Source of the DNA: Alphaproteobacteria bacterium
GTDB taxonomy: Bacteria; Pseudomonadota; Alphaproteobacteria; Puniceispirillales; Puniceispirillaceae
Length of the DNA stretch: 64,000 bases
Direction: 5' to 3'
Assembly: GCA_012269555.1 (NCBI GenBank)
Contig: JAAXKA010000026.1
Location: 1 to 64,000, forward strand
Positions 54,513 through 63,324 of the stretch are shown here, piece after piece (the stretch's first letter is position 1; every line of letters starts with the position of its first letter). The translations under genes and the position numbers were made by a program. The notes below the pieces were generated by a model. It saw only the letters and a program-made list of their open reading frames with translations. It searched no databases and was not told the DNA's origin.

Positions 54513-56465
54513 ATGACAGCCACGCCCATATTATGGCAACCTACCCCCTCGGAAATAGAAAAGTCAGAATTAAGTAATTTCGCAAACTGGGTGAAGTCTC
54601 ATCACGGGTTTGACTGGAGAAATAAATATAGAAATTTATGGTTATGGTCAGTAGAATACCCAGACTTATTTTGGGACTCTATTTGGCAATGGCACGGTGT
54701 TGTTGGGCTAAAAGGCAAGAGACTACTTATTAATAGAGATAAAATTCCTGGTGCTCAATTTTTCCCAGACTCAAGCTTAAATTTTGCTGAGAACTTGCTG
54801 ATTAATGCAGATGGTCAGGCTGCGCTATCTAGTCATCATGAGGATGGCACTATTGAAACTGTTACTCGAAAAGAACTAAAGGAACGTGTGACTGTACTTG
54901 CAGGCTGGATGCAATCTCAAGGCGTTGTCAAAGGAGATAGAGTAGCCGCTTACATCCCAAATATACGGCAGGCAGTGGAAACAATGCTTGCAGCAGCATC
55001 ACTTGGAGCCATTTATTCAAGCTGCTCTCCTGATTTTGGATTTAATGGCGTATTTGACCGCTTTAGTCAGATTGAGCCAAAATTGCTAGTAACTGTTGAT
55101 GGGTATTTTTACGCAGGTAAGAAAATTAGTAGGGTAGACGTAATTCGTCAACTTATGGAAAAATTACCAAGCCTTGTTCATATTTTAGTTCATGACTATT
55201 CAGGTAACGCATCTGATTTAGTATCTGAGCCAAAAGTATCCTTATATTCAGATGCCCTTAAACATTCGCCAATAGAAGAATACACACCTGTGAAATTCAA
55301 CGATCCTTTATATATACTTTATTCCTCAGGCACCACAGGTGCACCAAAATGTATTGTGCACAGTGTTGGGGGTACACTGTTGCAGCATATTAAAGAACAT
55401 AGGCTTCATTCCAATATCCCAAGAAATGCGTCTGTCTTTTATTTTACAACTTGTGGATGGATGATGTGGAATTGGCTGGTGTCTTCGCTCGCAATACAGG
55501 CAAAGATAGTACTGTTTGAAGGAAACCCATTCTATCCCGGCCCAGAAAGGATATGGAAAATCGCAGAACAAGAGAAACTTTATCTGCTTGGAACCTCTGC
55601 AAAATTTATAGATGCTTCTAGAAAATCTGGTATTTATCCAGAAAAAATCGCAAATTTAACTAATCTTAAAGTTATTTGTTCAACAGGCTCCCCTCTTAAT
55701 GTAGAGGGATTTGATTTCATTTATAAGCACGTCAAAACTAACGTACAGCTTGCTTCCATTTCTGGCGGAACAGATATTGTATCCTGTTTTGTGCTTGGAT
55801 GCCCAATACGACCGGTTTATGCAGGCGAAATACAATGTAGAGGGCTTGGCATGGATGTAGTAATTCTTTCTGAACAGGGATTAAGTCTAAAAGGTGAACA
55901 GGGTGAATTATGCTGCAAAACTGCTTTCCCATCTATGCCAATAGGGTTTTGGAACGACCCAGATGGAAGCAAGTATCATTCTGCCTATTTTGAAATGTTT
56001 GATAATGTTTGGCGTCATGGTGACTGGGCAACTCTCTCAGAAAATGATGGCATAATCATTCATGGTAGGTCGGATGCAACCTTAAACCCAGGGGGAATTA
56101 GAATTGGAACAGCGGAGATATATCGACCTGTTGAATCTTTCAATGAAATAATAGAGGCACTTGTTATTGGACAAAATATTAATGATGATGTTCGTATAAT
56201 ATTATTTGTTAGATTAAAAGATGGCATAATTCTGGATGATGAATTAAAAAATCGACTTAAAAAGGAAATAAGAGCTAAGGCAACTCCACGCCATGTGCCT
56301 GAAGTAATCATTGCTGTTAAAGATATTCCTCGCACTCGCTCAGGAAAAATCACTGAGCTGGCTGTTCGTGATGTAATACACAACAAAGATGTTAAAAATA
56401 CAGAAGCACTAGCAAATCCTGAAGCTCTAGAGTTATTCAAAAATTTACCAGAGCTTGTTATTTAG
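54513..56465 (+). CDS. acetoacetyl-CoA synthetase
   Basis: Activates acetoacetate with ATP and CoA. The 650-residue adenylate-forming enzyme has the AMP-binding motif YSSGTTGAPKCIVH near residues 271-284, WMMWNWL, the SGGTDIVSCF segment specific for acetoacetyl-CoA synthetases, and the C-terminal PRTRSGKITELAVRD with the catalytic lysine. The SGGTD motif and the N-terminal W-rich region favour acetoacetate over acetate. No beta-hydroxybutyrate genes adjoin it, so the source of acetoacetate is not shown. The gene stands alone after a long spacer. Confidence 0.92.
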   Translation: MTATPILWQPTPSEIEKSELSNFANWVKSHHGFDWRNKYRNLWLWSVEYPDLFWDSIWQWHGVVGLKGKRLLINRDKIPGAQFFPDSSLNFAENLLINADGQAALSSHHEDGTIETVTRKELKERVTVLAGWMQSQGVVKGDRVAAYIPNIRQAVETMLAAASLGAIYSSCSPDFGFNGVFDRFSQIEPKLLVTVDGYFYAGKKISRVDVIRQLMEKLPSLVHILVHDYSGNASDLVSEPKVSLYSDALKHSPIEEYTPVKFNDPLYILYSSGTTGAPKCIVHSVGGTLLQHIKEHRLHSNIPRNASVFYFTTCGWMMWNWLVSSLAIQAKIVLFEGNPFYPGPERIWKIAEQEKLYLLGTSAKFIDASRKSGIYPEKIANLTNLKVICSTGSPLNVEGFDFIYKHVKTNVQLASISGGTDIVSCFVLGCPIRPVYAGEIQCRGLGMDVVILSEQGLSLKGEQGELCCKTAFPSMPIGFWNDPDGSKYHSAYFEMFDNVWRHGDWATLSENDGIIIHGRSDATLNPGGIRIGTAEIYRPVESFNEIIEALVIGQNINDDVRIILFVRLKDGIILDDELKNRLKKEIRAKATPRHVPEVIIAVKDIPRTRSGKITELAVRDVIHNKDVKNTEALANPEALELFKNLPELVI

Positions 56466-56496
56466 CAATTAAAAGTGCTCAACGAAGTTCTCAAAT

Positions 56497-57000
56497 TTAT
56501 CTATGTTGGCGAATAAATTCATGAATGGCGCTTGAATTTGCAAACCGTTTTTTATTTTTCTTAAGAAATGAAAGCTGTGAGGCAAGAGAGCTATCTTCAG
56601 CCTTTTTTAAATCCTTTTCATCTGGAGAAGGTCCAATTAGCTGAGGTTCACAGATATGCGTGATATAAGTATGATTTGCGCCAACTTTGTCAGCTCTTAT
56701 TTTAAACTTAGATTTTTGCCCTACTGGCCATTTTTCTCTAAGAACAAGCAATAACACATAGCTTTTAAATTCTGATTTTAAATTATCTAATACAAATGAC
56801 TCAGCAATATATGCAATATTTTCTTTCTGCGCCTGAGTTAAATTCTTATCAGCACCAACATCTAGTATTGAACCAAGCCAATTTACCTGGTCTTCTATTG
56901 TATCATGTACTTGCGATGACATGCGTTTATTTTTGAGTTGAACTTCAAATGTCTCTATTTCGCTCTCACCCATAACAGATAATATAAATCCATCAGACAT
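56497..57000 (-). CDS. hypothetical protein
   Basis: A 167-residue protein I do not recognise. It is soluble and charged, with predicted helices around residues 25-75 and an ELKNK-type repeat near the start (EVQLKNKRM). Residues 75-120 alternate hydrophobic and charged, as in a beta sheet. No cysteine cluster or nucleotide motif is visible. The start ATG 57000 follows AAAGGTTGG at nine bases; a TTG at 57009 is possible. It lies convergent with the acetoacetyl-CoA synthetase gene and upstream on the same strand from no other gene. Confidence 0.65.
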   Translation of the reverse strand: MSDGFILSVMGESEIETFEVQLKNKRMSSQVHDTIEDQVNWLGSILDVGADKNLTQAQKENIAYIAESFVLDNLKSEFKSYVLLLVLREKWPVGQKSKFKIRADKVGANHTYITHICEPQLIGPSPDEKDLKKAEDSSLASQLSFLKKNKKRFANSSAIHEFIRQHR

Positions 57001-57118
57001 TACGGCCAACCTTTCAAAAACAACAAAGCCACGTAAAAGTAGTTTTTAATATCATCTAGTCAATCTCCGAATCCACTTTTCTGCCCCCTAATGAAGGTTT
57101 TCATTTATACAAAATTAT

Positions 57119-57772
57119 CTAAAAAAAAGACGGTTTTAATAAAATAAATAGAAAAGCACCCAATAAACAGAATGACAATAACCCTAGTCCAAGTATGGTG
57201 TGACTAAATGAAATTTCTCCTCCGGGGCCCTCTGTTTCTTCTCTTGAGCCATGTATCATTGCTGGGACCAAGTTATGGCCAACCCAAAATCGATAAAAGG
57301 CAATTGCACTTAAATGTGTAAGCAAGATTAAAATTAAAAAAATTTCTGCATTTTTATGTAACTTAGTAGTAAGATCACTTAATGATGGAAAAAAATGAGC
57401 AAATGGTCCATAAAATAAAATACCATCGTTTGAAAATGACCCTGTTATTGCAAACCAACTTGTAATTGAAATAAGTGCAATAGTAGCCCAACCGCCGAGA
57501 GGTGAATGCCCTGCAATAGTATGAGCCTTTCTTTTTGAAACCTGAATTACATAGGAAATAACTATACTTGGAGATTTTATTAAATAATAAAATTTAGCAG
57601 ATGGGCTTCCAGTAAACCCCCAAATAAAGCGAAACACACACAAACCTAGTACAGCCATTCCAAAGAACTGATGAATGTTTCGGTCATTCCAATCAGCGGT
57701 AATATAAGCACTTACTACGCAAATGACTAACAACCAATGATACAATCTTAAAGGAAGGTCCCAGACAATCAA
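57119..57772 (-). CDS. cytochrome b561-family protein
   Basis: A 217-residue membrane protein of the cytochrome b561 (Ni/Fe-hydrogenase b-type) family. It opens WDLPLRLYHWLL with the first haem-ligand histidine, then has HQFFGMAVLGLCVFRFIWGF and a later LHKNAEIFLILILLTHL with further histidines. Four main transmembrane segments plus a C-terminal one are predicted. It would pass electrons from quinol or a small donor. The start codon is TTG at 57772, seven bases after a strong GGGAG site. Only one cytochrome gene is present, so its partner is unknown. Confidence 0.85.
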   Translation of the reverse strand: MIVWDLPLRLYHWLLVICVVSAYITADWNDRNIHQFFGMAVLGLCVFRFIWGFTGSPSAKFYYLIKSPSIVISYVIQVSKRKAHTIAGHSPLGGWATIALISITSWFAITGSFSNDGILFYGPFAHFFPSLSDLTTKLHKNAEIFLILILLTHLSAIAFYRFWVGHNLVPAMIHGSREETEGPGGEISFSHTILGLGLLSFCLLGAFLFILLKPSFF

Positions 57773-57842
57773 TTCTATTCTCCCACTGGTTTCTTTATTG
57801 AAAACTTGAAAATACGATGATTTTAATATAGCAGAAAATATT

Positions 57843-58475
57843 ATGTCGAAGAAGTTCCAATTAAAAATCTCTCAAGCGTTAGATAAACTAGGCAAACTCG
57901 ATAAGGACATAAAGGAGGCCGTAAAATTTTATGGTTATCCTGACGAAAGAAAGATGCCTGCATCATTTGAAACCCTTACACGTATAATAATAGGACAGCA
58001 GATATCTCGAAAAGTAGCTGAAGCAATATGGACAAGACTTAAGAAAGAAAACCTTACCATAACCAGAAATATAATTAGCTTTAATCCAGAAAAATTAATG
58101 CGAGTTGGTTTGTCGCGCAGAAAATCTGAATACATAATAGGAATAGCTAAGGCTACAACTGAAGGAAAACTCAACTTTGATGAACTAACAAAAAAAAGTG
58201 GGGGAAAAATAAAAGAACAGCTTACTTCTTTTAGAGGGATTGGAGATTGGACTGCAGACAATTTTCGCTTATTTGCTCTTCAAGATTTTGATGCGTGGCC
58301 GGGTGGAGACTTGGCATTGCAAGAAGCAATGAAAATTTTAAAAAAATTAACCGAAAGGCCTTCTAATATAGAGATGAATAGATTATCAGAACCATGGTCT
58401 CCTTACCGAGGTGCAGGTGCATTAATGCTATGGCATATATATGCAAAAGTAAAAAGTAATGGAAAGCCAATTTAA
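57843..58475 (+). CDS. DNA-3-methyladenine glycosylase, AlkA-like
   Basis: A 210-residue helix-hairpin-helix glycosylase that removes alkylated bases. The HhH segment is LTSFRGIGDWTADNFRLFAL (about residues 123-142). The catalytic aspartate is in DAWPGGDLALQEAM near 151. It is shorter than E. coli AlkA because the N-terminal domain is missing, as in many bacterial family members. It is divergent from the b561 gene and converges on the SRAP gene with a seven-base gap, giving a small DNA-damage pair. Confidence 0.92.
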   Translation: MSKKFQLKISQALDKLGKLDKDIKEAVKFYGYPDERKMPASFETLTRIIIGQQISRKVAEAIWTRLKKENLTITRNIISFNPEKLMRVGLSRRKSEYIIGIAKATTEGKLNFDELTKKSGGKIKEQLTSFRGIGDWTADNFRLFALQDFDAWPGGDLALQEAMKILKKLTERPSNIEMNRLSEPWSPYRGAGALMLWHIYAKVKSNGKPI

Positions 58476-58482
58476 GACATTA

Positions 58483-59112
58483 TTAAATTTTAGAAATGGG
58501 AAGTACAAGGCTAGCATTATCATTTACGACATTACCAACTTGTGATGATACTTCATGCCAATGAAAGAAATGGCTCTCTGGAGAAAATAGGCACTCTTTT
58601 GGTATGTTTTCTGTGATTCCAAGCCAAATAGACCAAAATTTTCTCTTTAAAAGTAAAGGTGTTCTATGATGTATCTCTGAAAGTGCCCCTTTTGCAGAAC
58701 CCGTTAAGATTACAAAACAATTATTTTCTTTTTCCTTAAACCGCAATCCAGCGAAAGCCATTACCCTGTTATCCTTCAGACTAATATAATAAGGTGTTTT
58801 ATTAGCATCCCATTCAAACCATCCTGATGCGAGCACGAGGCATCTAGCAGATTTGAAAGCCTCTTTGAACATTGGTCTCACTGTAATCGTTTCAGACCTT
58901 GCGTTAATTATTCTTTTTTTTAAGCCTGGTTCCCAAATGCCAAATTTATCCTGATTATTTAGGCTAAGGTTAAAACCATCATTACTGGTAAGCGTTAAAC
59001 TAGTTTGGGAAGGAGCAATATTCCAGCGGTTAGGAAAATTTTGTTTTGTTTTGAGAGCAAAACGATGCGACAGTTCCTCATTTGTGGTAGTTAGCGCAAA
59101 TCTTCCGCACAT
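58483..59112 (-). CDS. SRAP domain protein (HMCES/YedK-like)
   Basis: A 209-residue SOS-response-associated peptidase family member, which forms a covalent shield on abasic sites in single-stranded DNA. It starts MCGRFALTT, with Cys2 exposed after methionine removal. The active-site Asn is in RIINARSET, Glu in ASGWFEWD and His in IHHRTPLLL. All parts of the site needed for crosslinking are therefore present. The AlkA-like glycosylase creates abasic sites, so this SRAP protein next to it makes functional sense (inference). Confidence 0.93.
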   Translation of the reverse strand: MCGRFALTTTNEELSHRFALKTKQNFPNRWNIAPSQTSLTLTSNDGFNLSLNNQDKFGIWEPGLKKRIINARSETITVRPMFKEAFKSARCLVLASGWFEWDANKTPYYISLKDNRVMAFAGLRFKEKENNCFVILTGSAKGALSEIHHRTPLLLKRKFWSIWLGITENIPKECLFSPESHFFHWHEVSSQVGNVVNDNASLVLPISKI

Positions 59113-59258
59113 TTTTATTTCGTCCTATATTATTAATCTATTTAAAATTCAAAATATGTAATTATTTTATAAGTCTAGGATATCTCGATTGAAAACAACA
59201 TGGTAAACATCTTACTCTAAATACCACTCCTATCTCGTAAACAAAATTAAATGATGTC

Positions 59259-60206
59259 ATGATACTCGCACCCCAAAATCAAGATAAAACAATTGAACGT
59301 GCTGGACTAGCCCTGAGACAAGGAAAATTAGTGGTTTTTCCTACTGAAACTGTTTATGGAATTGGTGCAGCTTCAAATAATCCAAACGCCGTCGCAAAGC
59401 TATATGAGGTAAAAAAAAGACCTCAGTTTAATCCATTGATTGTACACTGTGCTAATAAAGAAATGGCATTTAAGCTGGTTAAGGTAACCAAACTTGCTAA
59501 GCATTTAGGTGATATTTTTTGGCCGGGCCCATTGAGCCTTGTACTTACCTGCCTTGACAATAGTCCCATCTGTTCTCTCGCTAGGGCCGGTTTGGATAGT
59601 GTTGCTTTGAGAGTCCCAAGTCACCCAATATGCAAAAAATTGTTAGAAATCGCAGGCGTGCCCATTGTTGCGCCATCTGCCAATCCCAGTGGTAAACTTA
59701 GCCCAACAAAAGTAAATCATCTCGATGAGGCGCTTATTTCACATTGCACTGAAGTTATTGATGCTGGTACATGCAGTGCCGGCATTGAATCCACGATTAT
59801 TGATGCACGAAATGAAGCACCCGTCATTCTCCGAACTGGACCAATAACAAATCTTGATATAAAAAATCAGACTAATATGCATTGTATATATCCAAAATCA
59901 AAACAAGGAAATAGCCCAATCGCTCCTGGCCAACTTGAAAGCCATTATGCACCATTTGCAAATGTCAGAATTAATGCAACCAATAAGAAGAAAGGGGAAA
60001 TATTTATCGGTTTCAACACTCCAAATGCTGATTTACATTTAACTGAAACTGGAGACCTCATCGAAGCTGCTGCAAAATTATTTGACTTGTTGCATGTAGC
60101 AGACAAAATGAACCCTATAAGTATAGCCGTTGCCCCTATTCCAAATATTGGTATCGGAGAAGCCATAAATGAGAGACTTGCTCGCGCTGCAGCACCTAGG
60201 AATTGA
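59259..60206 (+). CDS. threonylcarbamoyl-AMP synthase, Sua5 type
   Basis: Makes threonylcarbamoyl-AMP for t6A37 of tRNAs. The 315-residue protein has the N-terminal YrdC domain, VVFPTETVYGIGA and KRPQFNPLIVH near residues 25-75, and APSANPSGKLSPTK near 145. After the APGQLESHYAP linker near 223, it has the C-terminal Sua5 domain. This two-domain form is normal for alphaproteobacteria, unlike the short TsaC of E. coli. The FAD-linked oxidase gene follows after 35 bases on the same strand. Confidence 0.93.
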   Translation: MILAPQNQDKTIERAGLALRQGKLVVFPTETVYGIGAASNNPNAVAKLYEVKKRPQFNPLIVHCANKEMAFKLVKVTKLAKHLGDIFWPGPLSLVLTCLDNSPICSLARAGLDSVALRVPSHPICKKLLEIAGVPIVAPSANPSGKLSPTKVNHLDEALISHCTEVIDAGTCSAGIESTIIDARNEAPVILRTGPITNLDIKNQTNMHCIYPKSKQGNSPIAPGQLESHYAPFANVRINATNKKKGEIFIGFNTPNADLHLTETGDLIEAAAKLFDLLHVADKMNPISIAVAPIPNIGIGEAINERLARAAAPRN

Positions 60207-60241
60207 AATTAAGAATTGGTTCAGAAGGAATTAGGACATAA

Positions 60242-61678
60242 ATGGCAAATAATTTTTTAAAAAAAATTGAGGCGCAGATAAATAATTCAATCATCTTAAA
60301 AGATGAAACGATAATGGCTCCCTATCTAATAGATTGGCGTGGAAACTTTAGAGGGAACGCGAAAGCGATATTAATGCCAACCGATACTCAGATGGTCTCG
60401 ACCATTATGCAGATTGCAGATACAGAAAACCAGACTATCGTGCCACAAGGAGGTAATACTGGTTTAGTCGGAGGAGGTATTCCAGATCAAACCGGCGAGA
60501 GTGTTATTTTAAGCCTTAAAAAAATGAACTCAATTATTGAATTTTCACCGGAAAATAGAACAATCATTGCTCAGTCAGGATGTATATTACAACAAATCCA
60601 CGAGTTGGTAGAGAAACAAAATCTTTGCTTACCGCTAACTCTCGCAGCTAAAGGCAGTTGTACGATCGGGGGTAATCTGGCGACTAATGCCGGTGGTTTG
60701 AATGTGTTGAGATATGGTAGTATGAGAGAACAATGCCTTGGACTAGAAGTTGTACTAGCCGATGGTGCTATCATTAATCAACTTGAACCACTAAGGAAAG
60801 ATAACACCGGGTATGATTTAAAAAACCTATTCATCGGTTCTGAAGGAACTCTGGGTATTATTACAGCCTCTTGTTTAAAATTAGTATCAAAACCAAAAGT
60901 CAAATCAACTTCCATAGCGGTAATTGAAAAGTTCGAGCATTCTCTAAAATTACTAGAAATGTTGCAAAACTACTCTGGAGACCAGGTGGATTCATTCGAA
61001 ATTATGCCTAAGACATTACTAGACATAGTATACAAACAGTTTCCAGATATTTCTCAACCAATAAAACCTTACTCTGGTTTTATTTTATTAATGGAGATAA
61101 GCTCATCTAAGTCAGACAATTTAGAAGATAACACTTTAGGAAAATCTTTTTTACAAAATATCATGGAATGTTTTCTGGAGCAGGCTTATAGTGATAATCT
61201 AATATCGAATGCGGTTGTTGCTCAAAATGAGTCGCAGAGACAAGCTTTCTGGACAATACGAGAGAATGCTCCACAAGCTACCAAACAAGAATCCTGGCCC
61301 ATAAATACTGATATTTCTGTTCGCAGAGATAAACTAGCTGAGTTTTATAATTTTGCTTCAATTGAGGTTGCAAAAATATGTAACAAAAGTCGAATTTGTG
61401 GGTATGGACATGTGGGTGATGGAAATTTGCACTTCAATGTTGTAGAGGCTGAGGAAGGTGACCCAAATTGGTCAGATAAAAGAGCGCAAATCTTACAGGT
61501 AATTTACGACTCACTTGAAAAATTTTCCGGCTCAATCAGCGCTGAACACGGAATTGGCCAGCTTAAAACAAACCAGCTTATAAACACCAAAGACCCAAAT
61601 CATTATCACATAATGACTAAAATAAAAAATAGCCTCGACCCAAAAAACCTTCTTAATCCAGGTAGGATTATAAATTAA
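60242..61678 (+). CDS. FAD-binding oxidase, 2-hydroxyacid dehydrogenase type
   Basis: A 478-residue flavoprotein of the GlcD/D-2-hydroxyglutarate dehydrogenase family. The FAD-binding p-cresol-methylhydroxylase domain has VPQGGNTGLVGGGIPD near 68-83 and GGNLATNAGGLNVLRYG near 144-160. The C-terminal domain has CGYGHVGDGNLHFNV, with the metal or substrate histidines, and ends with SISAEHGIGQLKT and KNLLNPGRI. D-2-hydroxyglutarate or D-lactate are likely substrates; sequence alone does not decide. It lies between sua5 and the DUF924 gene, same direction. Confidence 0.9.
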   Translation: MANNFLKKIEAQINNSIILKDETIMAPYLIDWRGNFRGNAKAILMPTDTQMVSTIMQIADTENQTIVPQGGNTGLVGGGIPDQTGESVILSLKKMNSIIEFSPENRTIIAQSGCILQQIHELVEKQNLCLPLTLAAKGSCTIGGNLATNAGGLNVLRYGSMREQCLGLEVVLADGAIINQLEPLRKDNTGYDLKNLFIGSEGTLGIITASCLKLVSKPKVKSTSIAVIEKFEHSLKLLEMLQNYSGDQVDSFEIMPKTLLDIVYKQFPDISQPIKPYSGFILLMEISSSKSDNLEDNTLGKSFLQNIMECFLEQAYSDNLISNAVVAQNESQRQAFWTIRENAPQATKQESWPINTDISVRRDKLAEFYNFASIEVAKICNKSRICGYGHVGDGNLHFNVVEAEEGDPNWSDKRAQILQVIYDSLEKFSGSISAEHGIGQLKTNQLINTKDPNHYHIMTKIKNSLDPKNLLNPGRIIN

Positions 61679-61692
61679 TAGGAACACTAAAA

Positions 61693-62250
61693 GTGCATAG
61701 TAAATTGATTTTAACAAAAGAAGACATAATTACGTTTTGGTTTGAAGAAATCTCTCCAGAGCAATGGTTTAAAAAAGATAAAGAATTCGATGCAATGCTT
61801 TTAGAAAGAGCTGGCACTACTGTTATAAAAGCATTGAATGGTCAGTTAGATAGATGGTCAAAAACATCTACAGGCTCGGTGAGTTTAGTTATATTATTAG
61901 ATCAATTTACCCGAAATATATTCAGAGATACACCAAAAGCTTTTTCTGGGGATGAAATGGCACTTGTCCTCAGTCAAAAATCAATAAATAGTAAATGGTT
62001 TTCTGAATTATCCATGACGTATAAACAATTTTTATTAATGCCGATGATGCATAGCGAGGATATTTCAATACAGGAAAAGTCACTTCCCCTATTCAAACAA
62101 CACGCTAACAATCGAACCTATGAATTTGCGGTAAAGCATAGAGACATCATTGCAAAATTTGGAAGATTCCCTCACCGTAACCTAATACTAAGCAGGCCAA
62201 GTACCGAAGAAGAATTGATGTTTCTTAATGAGCCTGGCTCCTCATTTTAA
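61693..62250 (+). CDS. DUF924 family protein
   Basis: A 185-residue DUF924 (COG3803) protein: the FWFEEISPEQWFKKDKEFD N-terminal motif, LDQFTRNIFRDTPKAF in the middle, and the FPHRNLILSRPSTEEELMFL end. The fold resembles TPR-like helices; the function is unknown. The start is GTG at 61693, nine bases after AGGA. Its 3' end overlaps the convergent GT9 gene by nine bases, so there is no room for a terminator. It follows the FAD oxidase after 14 bases and is probably co-transcribed. Confidence 0.88.
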   Translation: MHSKLILTKEDIITFWFEEISPEQWFKKDKEFDAMLLERAGTTVIKALNGQLDRWSKTSTGSVSLVILLDQFTRNIFRDTPKAFSGDEMALVLSQKSINSKWFSELSMTYKQFLLMPMMHSEDISIQEKSLPLFKQHANNRTYEFAVKHRDIIAKFGRFPHRNLILSRPSTEEELMFLNEPGSSF

Positions 62251-63207
62251 AGGAGAAAAACCTCCCAGCTCTTGAACTTTGTTTATTACCTCTTGCGTTG
62301 TAATTTCCTGAATATTCGCTTTATATATAATCCCTGTTGCGGGCCCTGTTGGTGACGATATGTAAGGGTTTGTATCGTCTCCCATTATCATTAAGGTAGG
62401 CGCTCCTATCCTTGCGGCAAGAAAAGTTGGCCCCGTATCATTTCCAACAATAAATTGTGCTTTTGTAAAAATTTGTGCTAATTCCTGTAAGCTGGTGTTA
62501 TCGACAAGGATTTCTGAAGCTCTACTATTAGCGCAAACTTCCATTGCAATTTTTCTCTCTATTTTAGTTCCCGTTAGGTAGGGGGTGATTCCCAATTCAT
62601 AAAGCGAATTTGACAAGTTAGCATATTTCTCAGCAGACCACCTTTTACTTGGTTTTTGTGGTGAACTACCTGGTATAATCACACAATATGGTTTCTTTAA
62701 TTTAAACTTCTTAAATACCATTTTACTGTCTTTTACCAACCATGATAATTCTGCCTTAAATTCCGATGCACCTGCCATTTTCACTGCTTCTAACATTCTG
62801 TCTCTATTGTTTACATTTGTGAAATCAGGCATTGGGTGACTGCATTCCTTTGCAGTCCCATACCAATTACCACCACCCCGTTTATAAAACCAATCGAAAT
62901 AAGCCGTTGTTCTTTTAGAACATTGTAAATCAATAACTGCAGTCCAATTTTTTCTAAAATGGTTTCGTATTTGATATGTTTTTCGAAAATAGTAGAATGG
63001 TTTTCTTTCATCGATAATAATTGAGTCAAAATAAGGCATTAAATTAGCTAGTGAAGCAAATGCTGGACTAGTAAGTAGAGTTAAATTTGCTAATGGAAAA
63101 CTCTTTCGAAGACTCTCAAATGCGTCCAATCCCTGAAGGATATCTCCAAGCGCACCGTGTTTAATTATTAAATATTTATCTCTTGTAACTTTGTAAACTT
63201 CGTTCAT
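62242..63207 (-). CDS. glycosyltransferase family 9 protein (heptosyltransferase-like)
   Basis: A 321-residue GT9 enzyme with the two-Rossmann (GT-B) layout. The N-terminus has KHGALGDILQGL near residues 16-27. The C-terminal half has IIPGSSPQKPSKRWSAEKYANL near 173-194 and the donor-binding VGNDTGPTFLAARIGAP near 253-269. GT9 includes the heptosyltransferases that build the lipopolysaccharide core; donor and acceptor are not defined here. It is divergent from lptD across 117 bases and convergent with DUF924. A location next to lptD fits an envelope role. Confidence 0.88.
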   Translation of the reverse strand: MNEVYKVTRDKYLIIKHGALGDILQGLDAFESLRKSFPLANLTLLTSPAFASLANLMPYFDSIIIDERKPFYYFRKTYQIRNHFRKNWTAVIDLQCSKRTTAYFDWFYKRGGGNWYGTAKECSHPMPDFTNVNNRDRMLEAVKMAGASEFKAELSWLVKDSKMVFKKFKLKKPYCVIIPGSSPQKPSKRWSAEKYANLSNSLYELGITPYLTGTKIERKIAMEVCANSRASEILVDNTSLQELAQIFTKAQFIVGNDTGPTFLAARIGAPTLMIMGDDTNPYISSPTGPATGIIYKANIQEITTQEVINKVQELGGFSPLK

Positions 63208-63324
63208 TTTTATTCTTACTGCTTTTTCTGTTTAATAGAATTTACAAAAGAGCATGCAAGATGTTAGCTATATTATTTAGGTATCAACTTTATTCTACTA
63301 TAACGAGATTATTGAATTAATAAT

